Shown here: positions 21,936-35,787 of the stretch, in pieces
How the letters are laid out: the number at the start of each line of letters is the position of its first letter
Position numbering within the stretch: the stretch's first letter is position 1
NCBI GenBank assembly: GCA_012861695.1
Contig: JAAOOA010001674.1
Coordinates: forward strand, 1 to 64,000
From: Trematomus loennbergii
Lineage: Eukaryota; Chordata; Actinopteri; Perciformes; Nototheniidae
DNA length: 64,000 bases
Reading direction: 5' to 3'
Translations under genes and position numbers: made by a program
The notes under the pieces: generated by a model
The model's input: only the letters and a program-made list of their open reading frames with translations
The model's database searches: none
Told to the model about the DNA's origin: nothing

Positions 21936-22874
21936 GCGATTGGTATATTTTAATATAAATTCTAAAAGAAATTGAGCAAGTCCATTTCATTGAAGTTGAC
22001 AGACAGGTGGGGTAAAATGTGTTAACCAGCGAAAGCATATTGAGTGAAAACTATAAGAAGTGGTAATGGTGTCATTGTAAGCTTATCATGATAGCAGCAT
22101 GCCATCTAAAGAGTTATTTCTTGTGAAGAAGCAAGCTTTTTTCCCTTTACGGCTTCGTCAGCAGTTACAGACTATTTAACTAAAACCTCAGTCAAGCTCT
22201 ATGTACAGCACACAATGAAAGACTTACTTCCACAATTCTTCATATTCTTGCTGCTGGGGTCAGACTGAGTGTGTGCATTGTCAGCTGTCACATAGGTCTG
22301 AGTTCATGTGGTTAACAAGTAAGACACAAAAGCTCTTCAATAGTCTACATGAGAGAAGGTGTTTATGGGGGAGAAGTTCCAGCAGTGACAATATGGCATT
22401 ATTTTTAGGGAAATTAGAGAATTTGTCTGAATGTGACCATTTCTGTCTCTGGATTTGCGTCCAAACAGCTCATAGAAGAACAGCCAGTGTCATATGATCC
22501 TGCTGGCCTTTTGTGTAGATAGCTCATGACAAATAGGAGCATAAACAAAAGTGTTGCCTTTATATTTGTGTTCGGTGAATTTGAATGAGGCAAGTTGCAA
22601 AGGCAATTAGTTGAGGATACAGTTTTAATGACTAATGCTGAAATATAGAAGTGTCTAGCCAGCCTTTCCTTATCTCTAATGCAAAAAGAAGATGGCTAAT
22701 ACAAAACAATGATTGTTTTGACAAAGGTAAATAAGGTAATAAACAAAGACACCTTTGGCCAGCTACTCTCTTATCATATTCTTGTTATCAGTTTATTTGT
22801 TATGATTCATCAGATGATAGGAAAAACGCTTTTTATTTTCTGGTAAATTAAAGTGGCATTTCCGTCTTTGTGTG

Positions 22875-23252
22875 TGTTACGACCGGCTCGCAGGCCACAA
22901 CAGAAGAGAGGGAGACGCACGGCACGTGGATTTCCGTTAAGCAACGGCACATTTATTTATGCAACTCAAAAGGCGACACCGCCGTGGGGTTCTGCCAACA
23001 ATGGCTGCGTTTCACTTCGGTTAAATGGATTCCTTGCGTCCCTCACTTGCGTCGTTTCCCTGCGACTAGTCCCTCCCACCAGGGAAGCATGGAGAGACGC
23101 AAGGAAACCACGAGAAGCAGGGAAATGAGTTTTAAGAGCAATGGGACGTCCTTTCCCCCGGAGCGTCACGTGAAGCGACGTCCGTTTGTGATGACGCCGC
23201 ACAGCTGATCGTCTGACAGCAGCCAGCTCTGTCCCCGTTATTTTCACAAACA
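22875..23252 (-). repeat. LTR-like block, U3
   Basis: Counterpart of 891-1268, same length. Confidence 0.4.
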
Positions 23253-23815
23253 CCCCCGCCTCTGTTAGTACACATTTACTGACACAAACATTTGTATCAT
23301 CTGTTGTAGACCCAAATAAATAAAATCAAATAAGAACTAATTCTCAAAAAAGATAAACGCCATTCTTAAAATGTATAAACGAATATTAGTTTGATTAATA
23401 TTGATTAGAGTGCACAATATAAATAAAAGAATTGAAGAAAAAGAGATATGTTATCTATCAAAACCCAGTTAGATTAACATTCATTGGATTGCACACTTAG
23501 TTTGTTTTGTGTGGATATGTAGCAAATTAACATGTTAAATAGCACTGAATGACTGACTGAATGGAAATGACAATAAATGAAAATGTAAAACGAAAAAAGC
23601 GATCACGAAAATGTTTCCAATAAATGAATGAAATGATTTTTGTCCACTTTGTTGTTCAGATATATCACATATTTGTAACTGAATGATGCATTCATTGAAA
23701 CAAAACACTGTATGAACTGAGGAGTGAGTCCCGTGAGTTTCATGTGTTTTCTTCACTCCGCTGGGAAACTGCTCTCATGTCAAGAAGCATCAGATCATTG
23801 CATGCGCTGCATCGT

Positions 23816-24002
23816 CCAATCAGTGAGCGATACACAGTAAGGGGGGGGGCGAGTATCTGAGGATTTCATCGAAGGATGGTCTGGTGGTTCCTCGATTATA
23901 GCTCCTCCATTATCGCTCCTCGCTCCTCGATCCTCGGTCCTCCGGCAAAAAGAAGGCCATTGGGACGCTACTCAAGATGGCGCAGACAAATCAACTTCCG
24001 GT
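23816..24002 (+). promoter_or_regulatory. Promoter-like block, U3
   Basis: As in U1, but the GC box has become an uninterrupted G run; YY1 and ETS sites are kept. Confidence 0.35.
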
Positions 24003-24110
24003 GAGACCGAGACCGAGGAGCGAGGAAATGAAAAATAAGAGAAGTGAAACGCAGCTCCTGTTTATAGTGCGGAAGGACCCAGGCTGGGCGAAAAATGGAA
24101 TGCAGCCAGG

Positions 24111-25336
24111 CAGGGGCGGACTGGGACTAGAATTCAGCCCTGGAAACTGACCCAGTCCGGCCACATGAAATGTGAACGGGGGGGCATCAGAAAAAAAAAT
24201 ACAGTACTATTAGTTATTAGAAATCAGCTGTTTATTAGGCTGCATTCATGCAGTTCAAGGGATAATTGTCATCCACTTCTTGCTCTTGCCCTGCACTTGT
24301 ATGTGCCAGTTGAGCTGGTTCTTCCACCATCTCAACTCTCTGTCCCTCATCATGAACGCAGGAGGCTGGCTGTATATCTGAACTCGCGCCCTCATCATTC
24401 TCTTCATTATCTTGCACTTGTTCTGCTGATGATAGTGCTTGTAGCAGCGCAGCTGCCAAAAAGGTCTGTCAATTTGCGACATTTATATGCTTCACCTGCG
24501 AGTGACTTCACCTTTTTTTCTCTTGCCTTCTCAGCCCCACCTTTTTCTTTTCGTTTTCTCTGATTTTTATCCATGTTTTTTCATTCTCCCTGTCTGCCGC
24601 GGCGTCTACCCTGCTGAAAAAAACAGCGTCGACCAACTTAGCTGGTCAGGCTGGTCAACCAACCTGACCAACTGAGTTGACCAGACTGGCTGGTTTAGAG
24701 GGGTTTTGGACACTTTAGCTGGCCAGGATGGCTGGTTTAGCTGGTGCACCAGCTGAACCAGCTAAACCAGCTAAACCAGCCATCCTGGCCAGCTAAAAAA
24801 AACAGCATCCATCTATCACCAGTTTATGTTTAATAAATAATAGTATTAAACATACCATGCTGGAAGCTTAGCAGGATTCCAGGTGACCAGCATACATTGT
24901 TTAAATACTGGTATGATTATTTAAACTAGAGAACATAAATATATTACAAAGATTCATTGTGTCATGTATTCTGGTATCTACAAAAATAAAGACATTGTAT
25001 AGTGTTCATAACAGTATTTTATAAATAGCAATAAATAGTAGTTAATATAATAAAATACACAGTAACAATACAAATAACAACCAACCTGCAAATCAACCTC
25101 AAAATAAATATATTATCTAAAACAGGTGGATTTGATTTAAAATAAAAGTAATAAATAGAATTCAATATTTAAATGGTAACTAAAACAGTAACACTATGAG
25201 AAAAAGGCCGTCAGCGCAACTTAAATGATGACGTTAAACAATTGTTTTAAAGGGCCGGCCGGCCGGCCGTCAACGGCCCTTGAGGACCGGCCGTTCTGTG
25301 GTTCTCCAGATTCTACAGATGGCCAGTCCGCCCCTG
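24111..25336. mobile_element. Non-autonomous hAT-type DNA transposon, U3
   Basis: CAGCCAGG duplications at 24103-24110 and 25337-25344. Hairpin arms 24714-24745 and 24766-24797; transposase-like remnant 24235-24574. Confidence 0.85.
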
Positions 25337-25399
25337 CAGCCAGGTATGTGAGCTTACTAAAACTTGTGCAAGAGCAAGAACATTTCCTCTTCGGGATGG

Positions 25400-25407
25400 T
25401 ATATAAA
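25400..25407 (+). promoter_or_regulatory. TATA box of C1q gene, U3
   Basis: TATATAAA, 46 bp before the ATG at 25446. Confidence 0.75.
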
Positions 25408-25844
25408 GCATTGTTGATTTAGTACAGGTCCACCAAGACTCAAATATGAAGACTTTGGTTGCTGCATTGGCTCTTTGCCTCCTCTACCTGCCTGTGTACC
25501 AGGCACTCAACCCTTATCTTTGGACAAACATTGACAACAAAATTGAAGAGATGGAGGCCAGACTGACAAAGACTGAAAAAGAGTTGATGGATCACAAGCA
25601 GATGACCGGTAAGAAAAGACAAACCTATTTTTTAGACGATTCATGATCGCATTTATCTTTCAACACAGTAGTTGGTATTTCGTATAATGCATTACCCTTA
25701 TGCTGCAGAAAATCTTGTAATGTTGAAGTATACGCAAGCAGGTGGTTTTGTTGACAATGATGTCTCTTTTTCAAGAAACACATGAGAACAAAAAACTATC
25801 TTCTCACTTCTGCACTAAAATGTTACAAGACAAAATCTAAAACT

Positions 25845-26462
25845 ACAGTGTAGAAGTGCGTTGTTACAAGTAAAAGTCCTGCATTCAAATTCAAATAAGT
25901 AAAAGTGTAAATTAATTAGCATCAAAATATACTTATAGAATTAATTTAGGAGGATAACCTATTTCATAATATTGTATCTATATATTTATATAAAACTTTA
26001 TATATGGCTTGTTAACTTAATTTACCCCTCGGAAAATGGGTTGTGTCATTCACGATGTGACTGAAGGAAAATTATAAAAGTATCAGCTTTATAAAAAATT
26101 AAATAACAAAAAGTAATAGGAATACATTTGGCAGAATAGCCAGTTTCAGAGAAATCTATATTATGTTGTTGGATTATAATTATTGAGGCATTCATGTGTT
26201 CATCACTTTAATGTTGTAGCTGTTTAAGGTAGAGTAATTTTGAATAAATACTGCTGGGAAGCTTAATGTATTATAAAACATCATCATTGATTAGTTGATT
26301 GATATTTTATATCAATCATCTTAATCTGCAAAGTAACGAAAAGTGTCAAATAACCAGGCAAAGGAAAAAAGTTAAATATTTAACTCAGAAATTAAGCATA
26401 AAGTTGCATAAAATAGGAAGTACCTCAACATTGTACTAAGTAAATGTGATCTTCTACCAGTG
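25845..26462. repeat. Diverged repeat copy, intron 1, U3
   Basis: Counterpart of 3857-4474. Confidence 0.5.
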
Positions 26463-27424
26463 TAAATAACATCAGACACAATCAATATATAATCGACGCA
26501 CCAATGTTTACAATCCGAAATCCAAAACATATATTGATTTCACACTAGGAACTATTCATGATTTATTGTTTTATGTCTCAATTATAAAAACACTTGTTCA
26601 CAGGATTTAACAGGAGGTTGGTTTATGTAAGCACAGATCTGCAGTTTAAAGAATCCTGAAATGCTTTATTAAAGGCTGCTTGAATGGAAGCATATTGATA
26701 GGACTGTACAGCTTTTATTTTCCTCAGTTGTACTTGCCTGCCTTCTGGAGGACAGAGAGGAGACAGCATCAGTATCCAAGGAAACATTTCAGTTTGATAT
26801 CAGCATTAAGGCCTGATCAGCGTAAAGTCTTATTAAGTTAGTCATTTCTTTCACCTAGAATACAAATACCCAGCCTTATAGAAATAATCACAAAGTGGAT
26901 GCACACATATTGAATTCATTGGCCTAAGTGTATCTAGCTAAATGGAGATAATACAGTGGATGAATGTGGGGGGACTGAGAGCACCTCTGTGTGTCTGCTG
27001 TGTCCGCAGTGTACAGTGTGAGAGGCAGAGCATTTAGTCTATTTCAGTATCTGGATATGTGAGATCTTTTCTTCACTCTTCCCTCACACCATAGAGAGCC
27101 TGAAGACCAAACTGAAAGACACTGAGAAACAAGTAGAGGATCTGAGGGCAGATCAAGGTAAGAATATAAAGTAAATGGACACTATGTTTTCATTTATTTT
27201 AGGTAGGCCTATGGCTTGCATTGTTTTCAACTTGATGACACTTTTTAAACAAAAATGTTTTTATGTAACCTTTCAAGGTCAGCATGTGGCATTTGGAGCA
27301 ACTTTAGGCCCCATTGGAGATGTTGGACCTTTCAACGCTGACATCACACTGACCTACAAGAAGGTCTTCACAAACACCGGCGCATACAACCCTGGAACAG
27401 GTAAACTGAGCAACATGATGTGTG

Positions 27425-28128
27425 TTAAAGGTCCCCTATTATACTCTTTTCCAATAACATATTATAGGTCTCAGATATATACAAAACATGTCTCTGAAGT
27501 GTTTGGCTCGAAATACCAAACAGATCATTGTAGCATCCCATAATCCAGTTTCAGCCCTGTTTAAGAAGTGATGATTCTGGGTCTGTTACTTTAGATGAAA
27601 ATAAGGAGCCACTCCCCACGCCCCTCTGAGAGATATTTGGTTTAATAAAACACAATGGTGCACTAGGAGGACATTCAGCTATGGCGCAGTGGGCTAGTGC
27701 GTTGATTCTCAGATCAGGGGAGTTGGGAACACCATTTAGCGAAACAGTGCATGAGAAGCGAAACGGTTGCTTAAGAATGTTTTCACAAGCAACACTCCAA
27801 TGGCTGATAGCTCCAGTACCGCACGAAACATGTTTTCGATGGACGAGAGTGAAAATGGAACGCACACGCTATTGTTTGTTTAGATCACGCAGTCTGTTCT
27901 TCTTCTCTGTCTTCCGGTTGTTGCCTCTTTTGAATGACGAATACACACTACCGCCGCCTGCTGGTAAGGAGAGTTATTGCCACTCACGCATGCAGTTCGT
28001 ACGTGCTCGGCGGAAGTCTTTGCGGTGTGTTCCAGTGAGACACATGGCCAAGACGCAGGAGAACACGGCGACGCAACAGTCGGCGTCGGCGAGTTCTCTG
28101 GTGACTGCTTGGTGTGTCAGGGCCTTAA
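27425..28128. repeat. Dispersed-repeat insert in intron 3, U3
   Basis: Counterpart of 5438-6139. Confidence 0.45.
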
Positions 28129-29804
28129 GGCTCAATGCACAACAGATTAACAGTAACTTTCTCTCTTTTTCATCCCCAGGTATTTTCACTGCTCCTGTCA
28201 AAGGAGTCTATTACTTCAGCTTCTCTGGTCATACTTTTTCATCTAAACCAATGGGGCTGGGCCTGATGAAGAATGGAGAGCAGATGGTTATTGTGTACAA
28301 CCATGCAGCTGGAAACCGCCATGAGACGGCAACCAACGGCTTGACTCTGCAGCTTGAAGTGGGAGACCAGGTGTACATGAAACTCTGGAAGAACACCTGG
28401 GTTTTGATAATGGGAATACCCACAGCACCTTCATTGGTTTTCTGTTATTCTCTCTGTAGTGGTCTGCTTTATAACCTGAAGTTAGCAAGTCTGGAATGAT
28501 CTTCAAAAATTCTAGATAAAATATTTGGATCTCTGTTAGTTTTCTCTCTTAGCTGATTTGGTGGTGGGACAACTTTAATCAAACACTAAATATAGGTTAA
28601 AAGAAATCCCTATTATAAGTGTGCACATTGAAACATTAAAAACTTAGAAAAGTGTATATTCATTGAGTAAATGTTTGCTATATAAACTGTTTCTATTAAT
28701 AAAGCTACACATTTAAAGCATTAAACCGCAATTTTGTTTAATTTGTAATGAGATAAAATCATCACATAGACTTAATTGTAATTAAAATGCTAAACTTAAC
28801 TTACTTCAAATGTAACTTGTTCCTCTGTCAACTTCATATTATACCAATTTGACACTGCAGTGTAATTTGGAATAAACTGAAAGATGTTTATTAATTGAGG
28901 CTATCATAACATTTTTGACAATTTCATTTTTCATTTCCATCTTTATTTCGAACAGATTAAAAAAAACAAATAAAACAAAAACAAATGTGAAGAACAGAAT
29001 ACCGTATTGTTAGAATACAGTATTTATCAATATTCATAATAATATTTATATATTCAACAACAAATAGTCATAATAAATCATATGTGTCTGAAAGGGAGCA
29101 GGAGGAAGCAAATGCTTATTAATTCCCACCCCTTACTTACTGCTGATCAATGATTATCCTTTAAATCATTTCTGCAAGTTATTCCTACTTACATATTTAC
29201 ATTTATACATACATTTACAATAATTTCTCATCTTCAATCACCTTTCTTCATTCTCAAGTGTTTTCTGTAGGCTACATCCTTTTAAACTGAATTATATTTG
29301 AGCTAGGTTTACTGCTGCCTTTGGTAGGATCAAAGACCAAATCAAAGATACATATTTTCCTTCTATCTGTAGTGCCATTATTTTGGAGTGAGTTGACAAA
29401 TGTTAGAGACAGAAGAAAAACATGAACATTTGATTTTGAACTGTGCCTGTAAAAACCCGAAAAAGGGGTACAACAGTTAGCCTAAATCTTTATCCCAAAC
29501 TTTAAAAACCTGAAATAAATACAATAAATTATTACAGCTCTTAACTTCTTCCAAGGTACAAATTAAACAAAGGAGTTAAATCCGACTAATAGTTGAGCTT
29601 TAGGAAAGCAGTTTTTATTTATCTTTTCACAGATCTAGGCGATAGCTTTTTCCCTCTGTCACATTCTTTATGCTAAGCTAGCCTGCTGCTCACTAATGCT
29701 TTATATGTGTCGAAACATGCATAGGTGGTATCGATCTTGTTATCTATCACTCTCAGCAAGTAAGAGAATAAGTACACTTTTGAGCTTTAAAGTACACACT
29801 TTGG

Positions 29805-30299
29805 CAGAGGTGGAAGAAGTACTTAGATCTTGTACTTGAGTAAAAGTACCAGAGTGTAGGAATAATACACAAGTAAAAGTCCTGCATTCAAAATGTTACT
29901 CAAGTTAAAGTACAAAAGTATTAGCATAACAAATATGAAAGTACTTATTATGCAGATTGGTCCATTTCAAAATGATATATATTATATGTTTTGATTATAC
30001 TTATTGATGCATCAATGTGTTTATCAAAGCTGGCAAAGCAGGGTAGCTTGTGAATTTACTCCAGGTGAAACTAAAGTCTTATTAAGTGTGTTTATATTTC
30101 ACATTATTAATCAAAATCTTTAAAGCAATTAAAGGACATAATACATGTAGTGGAGTAAAAGTACACTATTTACCTCTGAATTGTGGAGTAGAAGTACAAA
30201 GTAGCATAACATTGAAATAGTCAAGTAAAGTACAAGTACCTCAAAATTGTACTTAAATACAGTAGTTAAGTTAATCTACTTAGTTACATTATCCCACTG
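29805..30299. repeat. MITE-like teleost repeat, U3
   Basis: Counterpart of 7822-8316. Confidence 0.6.
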
Positions 30300-31238
30300 G
30301 CGATTGGTATATTTTAATATAAATTCTAAAAGAAATTGAGCAAGTCCATTTCATTGAAGTTGACAGACAGGTGGGGTAAAATGTGTTAACCAGCGAAAGC
30401 ATATTGAGTGAAAACTATAAGAAGTGGTAATGGTGTCATTGTAAGCTTATCATGATAGCAGCATGCCATCTAAAGAGTTATTTCTTGTGAAGAAGCAAGC
30501 TTTTTTCCCTTTACGGCTTCGTCAGCAGTTACAGACTATTTAACTAAAACCTCAGTCAAGCTCTATGTACAGCACACAATGAAAGACTTACTTCCACAAT
30601 TCTTCATATTCTTGCTGCTGGGGTCAGACTGAGTGTGTGCATTGTCAGCTGTCACATAGGTCTGAGTTCATGTGGTTAACAAGTAAGACACAAAAGCTCT
30701 TCAATAGTCTACATGAGAGAAGGTGTTTATGGGGGAGAAGTTCCAGCAGTGACAATATGGCATTATTTTTAGGGAAATTAGAGAATTTGTCTGAATGTGA
30801 CCATTTCTGTCTCTGGATTTGCGTCCAAACAGCTCATAGAAGAACAGCCAGTGTCATATGATCCTGCTGGCCTTTTGTGTAGATAGCTCATGACAAATAG
30901 GAGCATAAACAAAAGTGTTGCCTTTATATTTGTGTTCGGTGAATTTGAATGAGGCAAGTTGCAAAGGCAATTAGTTGAGGATACAGTTTTAATGACTAAT
31001 GCTGAAATATAGAAGTGTCTAGCCAGCCTTTCCTTATCTCTAATGCAAAAAGAAGATGGCTAATACAAAACAATGATTGTTTTGACAAAGGTAAATAAGG
31101 TAATAAACAAAGACACCTTTGGCCAGCTACTCTCTTATCATATTCTTGTTATCAGTTTATTTGTTATGATTCATCAGATGATAGGAAAAACGCTTTTTAT
31201 TTTCTGGTAAATTAAAGTGGCATTTCCGTCTTTGTGTG

Positions 31239-31616
31239 TGTTACGACCGGCTCGCAGGCCACAACAGAAGAGAGGGAGACGCACGGCACGTGGATTTCCG
31301 TTAAGCAACGGCACATTTATTTATGCAACTCAAAAGGCGACACCGCCGTGGGGTTCTGCCAACAATGGCTGCGTTTCACTTCGGTTAAATGGATTCCTTG
31401 CGTCCCTCACTTGCGTCGTTTCCCTGCGACTAGTCCCTCCCACCAGGGAAGCATGGAGAGACGCAAGGAAACCACGAGAAGCAGGGAAATGAGTTTTAAG
31501 AGCAATGGGACGTCCTTTCCCCCGGAGCGTCACGTGAAGCGACGTCCGTTTGTGATGACGCCGCACAGCTGATCGTCTGACAGCAGCCAGCTCTGTCCCC
31601 GTTATTTTCACAAACA
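31239..31616 (-). repeat. LTR-like block, U4
   Basis: Counterpart of 891-1268, same length. Confidence 0.4.
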
Positions 31617-32182
31617 CCCCCGCCTCTGTTAGTACACATTTACTGACACAAACATTTGTATCATCTGTTGTAGACCCAAATAAATAAAATCAAATAAGAA
31701 CTAATTCTCAAAAAAGATAAACGCCATTCTTAAAATGTATAAACGAATATTAGTTTGATTAATATTGATTAGAGTGCACAATATAAATAAAAGAATTGAG
31801 AGAAGAAAAAGAGATATGTTATCTATCAAAACCCAGTTAGATTAACATTCATTGGATTGCACACTTAGTTTGTTTGTGTGGATATGTAGCAAATTAACAT
31901 GTTAAATAGCACTGAATGACTGACTGAATGGAAATGACAATAAATGAAAATGTAAAACGAAAAAAGCGATCACGAAAATGTTTCCAATAAATGAATGAAA
32001 TGATTTTTGTCCACTTTGTTGTTCAGATATATCACATATTTGTAACTGAATGATGCATTCATTGAAACAAAACACTGTATGAACTGAGGAGTGAGTCCCG
32101 TGAGTTTCATGTGTTTTCTTCACTCCGCTGGGAAACTGCTCTCATGTCAAGAAGCATCAGATCATTGCATGCGCTGCATCGT

Positions 32183-32370
32183 CCAATCAGTGAGCGATAC
32201 ACAGTAAGGGGGCGGGGCGAGTATCTGAGGATTTCATCGAAGGATGGTCTGGTGGTTCCTCGATTATAGCTCCTCCATTATCGCTCCTCGCTCCTCGATC
32301 CTCGGTCCTCCGGCAAAAAGAAGGCCATTGGGACGCTACTCAAGATGGCGCAGACAAATCAACTTCCGGT
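32183..32370 (+). promoter_or_regulatory. Promoter-like block, U4
   Basis: All four sites kept. Confidence 0.35.
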
Positions 32371-32478
32371 GAGACCGAGACCGAGGAGCGAGGAAATGAA
32401 AAATAAGAGAAGTGAAACGCAGCTCCTGTTTATAGTGCGGAAGGACCCAGGCTGGGCGAAAAATGGAATGCAGCCAGG

Positions 32479-33699
32479 CAGGGGCGGACTGGGACTAGAA
32501 TTCAGCCCTGGAAACTGACCCAGTCCGGCCACATGAAATGTGAACGGGGGGGCATCAGAAAAAAAAATACAGTACTATTAGTTATTAGAAATCAGCTGTT
32601 TATTAGGCTGCATTCATGCAGTTCAAGGGATAATTGTCATCCACTTCTTGCTCTTGCCCTGCACTTGTATGTGCCAGTTGAGCTGGTTCTTCCACCATCT
32701 CAACTCTCTGTCCCTCATCATGAACGCAGGAGGCTGGCTGTATATCTGAACTCGCGCCCTCATCATTCTCTTCATTATCTTGCACTTGTTCTGCTGATGA
32801 TAGTGCTTGTAGCAGCGCAGCTGCCAAAAAGGTCTGTCAATTTGCGACATTTATATGCTTCACCTGCGAGTGACTTCACCTTTTTTTCTCTTGCCTTCTC
32901 AGCCCCACCTTTTTCTTTTCGTTTTCTCTGATTTTTATCCATGTTTTTTCATTCTCCCTGTCTGCCGCGGCGTCTACCCTGCTGAAAAAAACAGCGTCGA
33001 CCAACTTAGCTGGTCAGGCTGGTCAACCAACCTGACCAACTGAGTTGACCAGACTGGCTGGTTTAGAGGGGTTTTGGACACTTTAGCTGGCCAGGATGGC
33101 TGGTTTAGCTGGTGCACCAGCTGAACCAGCTAAACCAGCTAAACCAGCCATCCTGGCCAGCTAAAAAAAACAGCATCCATCTATCACCAGTTTATGTTTA
33201 ATAAATAATAGTATTAAACATACCATGCTGGAAGCTTAGCAGGATTCCAGGTGACCAGCATACATTGTTTAAATACTGGTATGATTATTTAAACTAGAGA
33301 ACATAAATATATTACAAAGATTCATTGTGTCATGTATTCTGGTATCTACAAAAATAAAGACATTGTATAGTGTTCATAACAGTATTTTATAAATAGCAAT
33401 AAATAGTAGTTAATATAATAAAATACACAGTAACAATACAAATAACCAACCTGCAAATCAACCTCAAAATAAATATTATCTAAAACAGGTGGATTTGATT
33501 TAAAATAAAAGTAATAAATAGAATTCAATATTTAAATGGTAACTAAAACAGTAACACTATGAGAAAAAGGCCGTCAGCGCAACTTAAATGATGACGTTAA
33601 ACAATTGTTTTAAAGGGCCGGCCGGCCGGCCGTCAACGGCCCTTGAGGACCGGCCGTTCTGTGGTTCTCCAGATTCTACAGATGGCCAGTCCGCCCCTG
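32479..33699. mobile_element. Non-autonomous hAT-type DNA transposon, U4
   Basis: CAGCCAGG duplications at 32471-32478 and 33700-33707. Hairpin arms 33082-33113 and 33134-33165; transposase-like remnant 32603-32942. Slightly shorter through small deletions near 33445-33480. Confidence 0.85.
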
Positions 33700-33762
33700 C
33701 AGCCAGGTATGTGAGCTTACTAAAACTTGTGCAAGAGCAAGAACATTTCCTCTTCGGGATGG

Positions 33763-33770
33763 TATATAAA
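33763..33770 (+). promoter_or_regulatory. TATA box of C1q gene, U4
   Basis: TATATAAA, 46 bp before the ATG at 33809. Confidence 0.75.
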
Positions 33771-34207
33771 GCATTGTTGATTTAGTACAGGTCCACCAAG
33801 ACTCAAATATGAAGACTTTGGTTGCTGCATTGGCTCTTTGCCTCCTCTACCTGCCTGTGTACCAGGCACTCAACCCTTATCTTTGGACAAACATTGACAA
33901 CAAAATTGAAGAGATGGAGGCCAGACTGACAAAGACTGAAAAAGAGTTGATGGATCACAAGCAGATGACCGGTAAGAAAAGACAAACCTATTTTTTAGAC
34001 GATTCATGATCGCATTTATCTTTCAACACAGTAGTTGGTATTTCGTATAATGCATTACCCTTATGCTGCAGAAAATCTTGTAATGTTGAAGTATACGCAA
34101 GCAGGTGGTTTTGTTGACAATGATGTCTCTTTTTCAAGAAACACATGAGAACAAAAAACTATCTTCTCACTTCTGCACTAAAATGTTACAAGACAAAATC
34201 TAAAACT

Positions 34208-34825
34208 ACAGTGTAGAAGTGCGTTGTTACAAGTAAAAGTCCTGCATTCAAATTCAAATAAGTAAAAGTGTAAATTAATTAGCATCAAAATATACTTATA
34301 GAATTAATTTAGGAGGATAACCTATTTCATAATATTGTATCTATATATTTATATAAAACTTTATATATGGCTTGTTAACTTAATTTACCCCTCGGAAAAT
34401 GGGTTGTGTCATTCACGATGTGACTGAAGGAAAATTATAAAAGTATCAGCTTTATAAAAAATTAAATAACAAAAAGTAATAGGAATACATTTGGCAGAAT
34501 AGCCAGTTTCAGAGAAATCTATATTATGTTGTTGGATTATAATTATTGAGGCATTCATGTGTTCATCACTTTAATGTTGTAGCTGTTTAAGGTAGAGTAA
34601 TTTTGAATAAATACTGCTGGGAAGCTTAATGTATTATAAAACATCATCATTGATTAGTTGATTGATATTTTATATCAATCATCTTAATCTGCAAAGTAAC
34701 GAAAAGTGTCAAATAACCAGGCAAAGGAAAAAAGTTAAATATTTAACTCAGAAATTAAGCATAAAGTTGCATAAAATAGGAAGTACCTCAACATTGTACT
34801 AAGTAAATGTGATCTTCTACCAGTG
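34208..34825. repeat. Diverged repeat copy, intron 1, U4
   Basis: Counterpart of 3857-4474. Confidence 0.5.
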
Positions 34826-35787
34826 TAAATAACATCAGACACAATCAATATATAATCGACGCACCAATGTTTACAATCCGAAATCCAAAACATATATTGA
34901 TTTCACACTAGGAACTATTCATGATTTATTGTTTTATGTCTCAATTATAAAAACACTTGTTCACAGGATTTAACAGGAGGTTGGTTTATGTAAGCACAGA
35001 TCTGCAGTTTAAAGAATCCTGAAATGCTTTATTAAAGGCTGCTTGAATGGAAGCATATTGATAGGACTGTACAGCTTTTATTTTCCTCAGTTGTACTTGC
35101 CTGCCTTCTGGAGGACAGAGAGGAGACAGCATCAGTATCCAAGGAAACATTTCAGTTTGATATCAGCATTAAGGCCTGATCAGCGTAAAGTCTTATTAAG
35201 TTAGTCATTTCTTTCACCTAGAATACAAATACCCAGCCTTATAGAAATAATCACAAAGTGGATGCACACATATTGAATTCATTGGCCTAAGCGTATCTAG
35301 CTAAATGGAGATAATACAGTGGATGAATGTGGGGGGACTGAGAGCACCTCTGTGTGTCTGCTGTGTCCGCAGTGTACAGTGTGAGAGGCAGAGCATTTAG
35401 TCTATTTCAGTATCTGGATATGTGAGATCTTTTCTTCACTCTTCCCTCACACCATAGAGAGCCTGAAGACCAAACTGAAAGACACTGAGAAACAAGTAGA
35501 GGATCTGAGGGCAGATCAAGGTAAGAATATAAAGTAAATGGACACTATGTTTTCATTTATTTTAGGTAGGCCTATGGCTTGCATTGTTTTCAACTTGATG
35601 ACACTTTTTAAACAAAAATGTTTTTATGTAACCTTTCAAGGTCAGCATGTGGCATTTGGAGCAACTTTAGGCCCCATTGGAGATGTTGGACCTTTCAACG
35701 CTGACATCACACTGACCTACAAGAAGGTCTTCACAAACACCGGCGCATACAACCCTGGAACAGGTAAACTGAGCAACATGATGTGTG

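Larger units (their letters stand above)
8365..21983 (+). repeat. Tandem array unit U2 (13619 bp, with retrotransposon)
   Basis: Same layout as U1, lengthened by a 5257-bp LTR element plus a 5-bp target duplication in intron 1; without them the unit is 8357 bp. Marks shared only with U5 are TTTATGATCACAG near 18265, GTATCTAGCC near 18570, a 5-T run in exon 4, GATCTTTAGTTTTC after the gene, and TAGTATCAAAG near 20961. These make U2 and U5 sister copies. Bases 8365-9255, 9634-10197 and 20341-21440 hold no gene I can see. Confidence 0.95.
25446..28499 (+). pseudogene. C1q-domain gene copy, frameshifted C-terminus (U3)
   Basis: Exons 25446-25608, 27095-27157, 27278-27400 and 28180-28499. The T run near 28402 has four T's, so the frame shifts by one base after residue 191. 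It then runs 31 unrelated residues (LIMGIPTAP...) to TGA at 28497-28499, for 222 residues in all. The native last strand is present in the DNA but out of frame. Everything upstream, including TATA box, signal peptide and splice sites, matches the intact copies. AATAAA is at 28698-28703. Either a young pseudogene or an assembly indel. Confidence 0.6.
21984..30347 (+). repeat. Tandem array unit U3 (8364 bp)
   Basis: Complete unit without the LTR element. It shares GTGTATCTAGCTA near 26928 with U6. It has a private deletion after the gene (GGATCTCTGTTAG near 28528), and the GC box near 23840 has become an uninterrupted G run. Bases 21984-22874, 23253-23815 and 28704-29804 hold no gene I can see. 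Confidence 0.95.

Noticed and set aside
27681..28499. 272-codon open frame running from intron 3 into exon 4 (also in U4, and a 259-codon form in U5)
   Set aside because: The upstream half is dispersed-repeat DNA with no domain, and a strong CCCCAG acceptor precedes exon 4. It is an accident of an open intron frame, and U2 breaks it by one base with no effect on the spliced gene.
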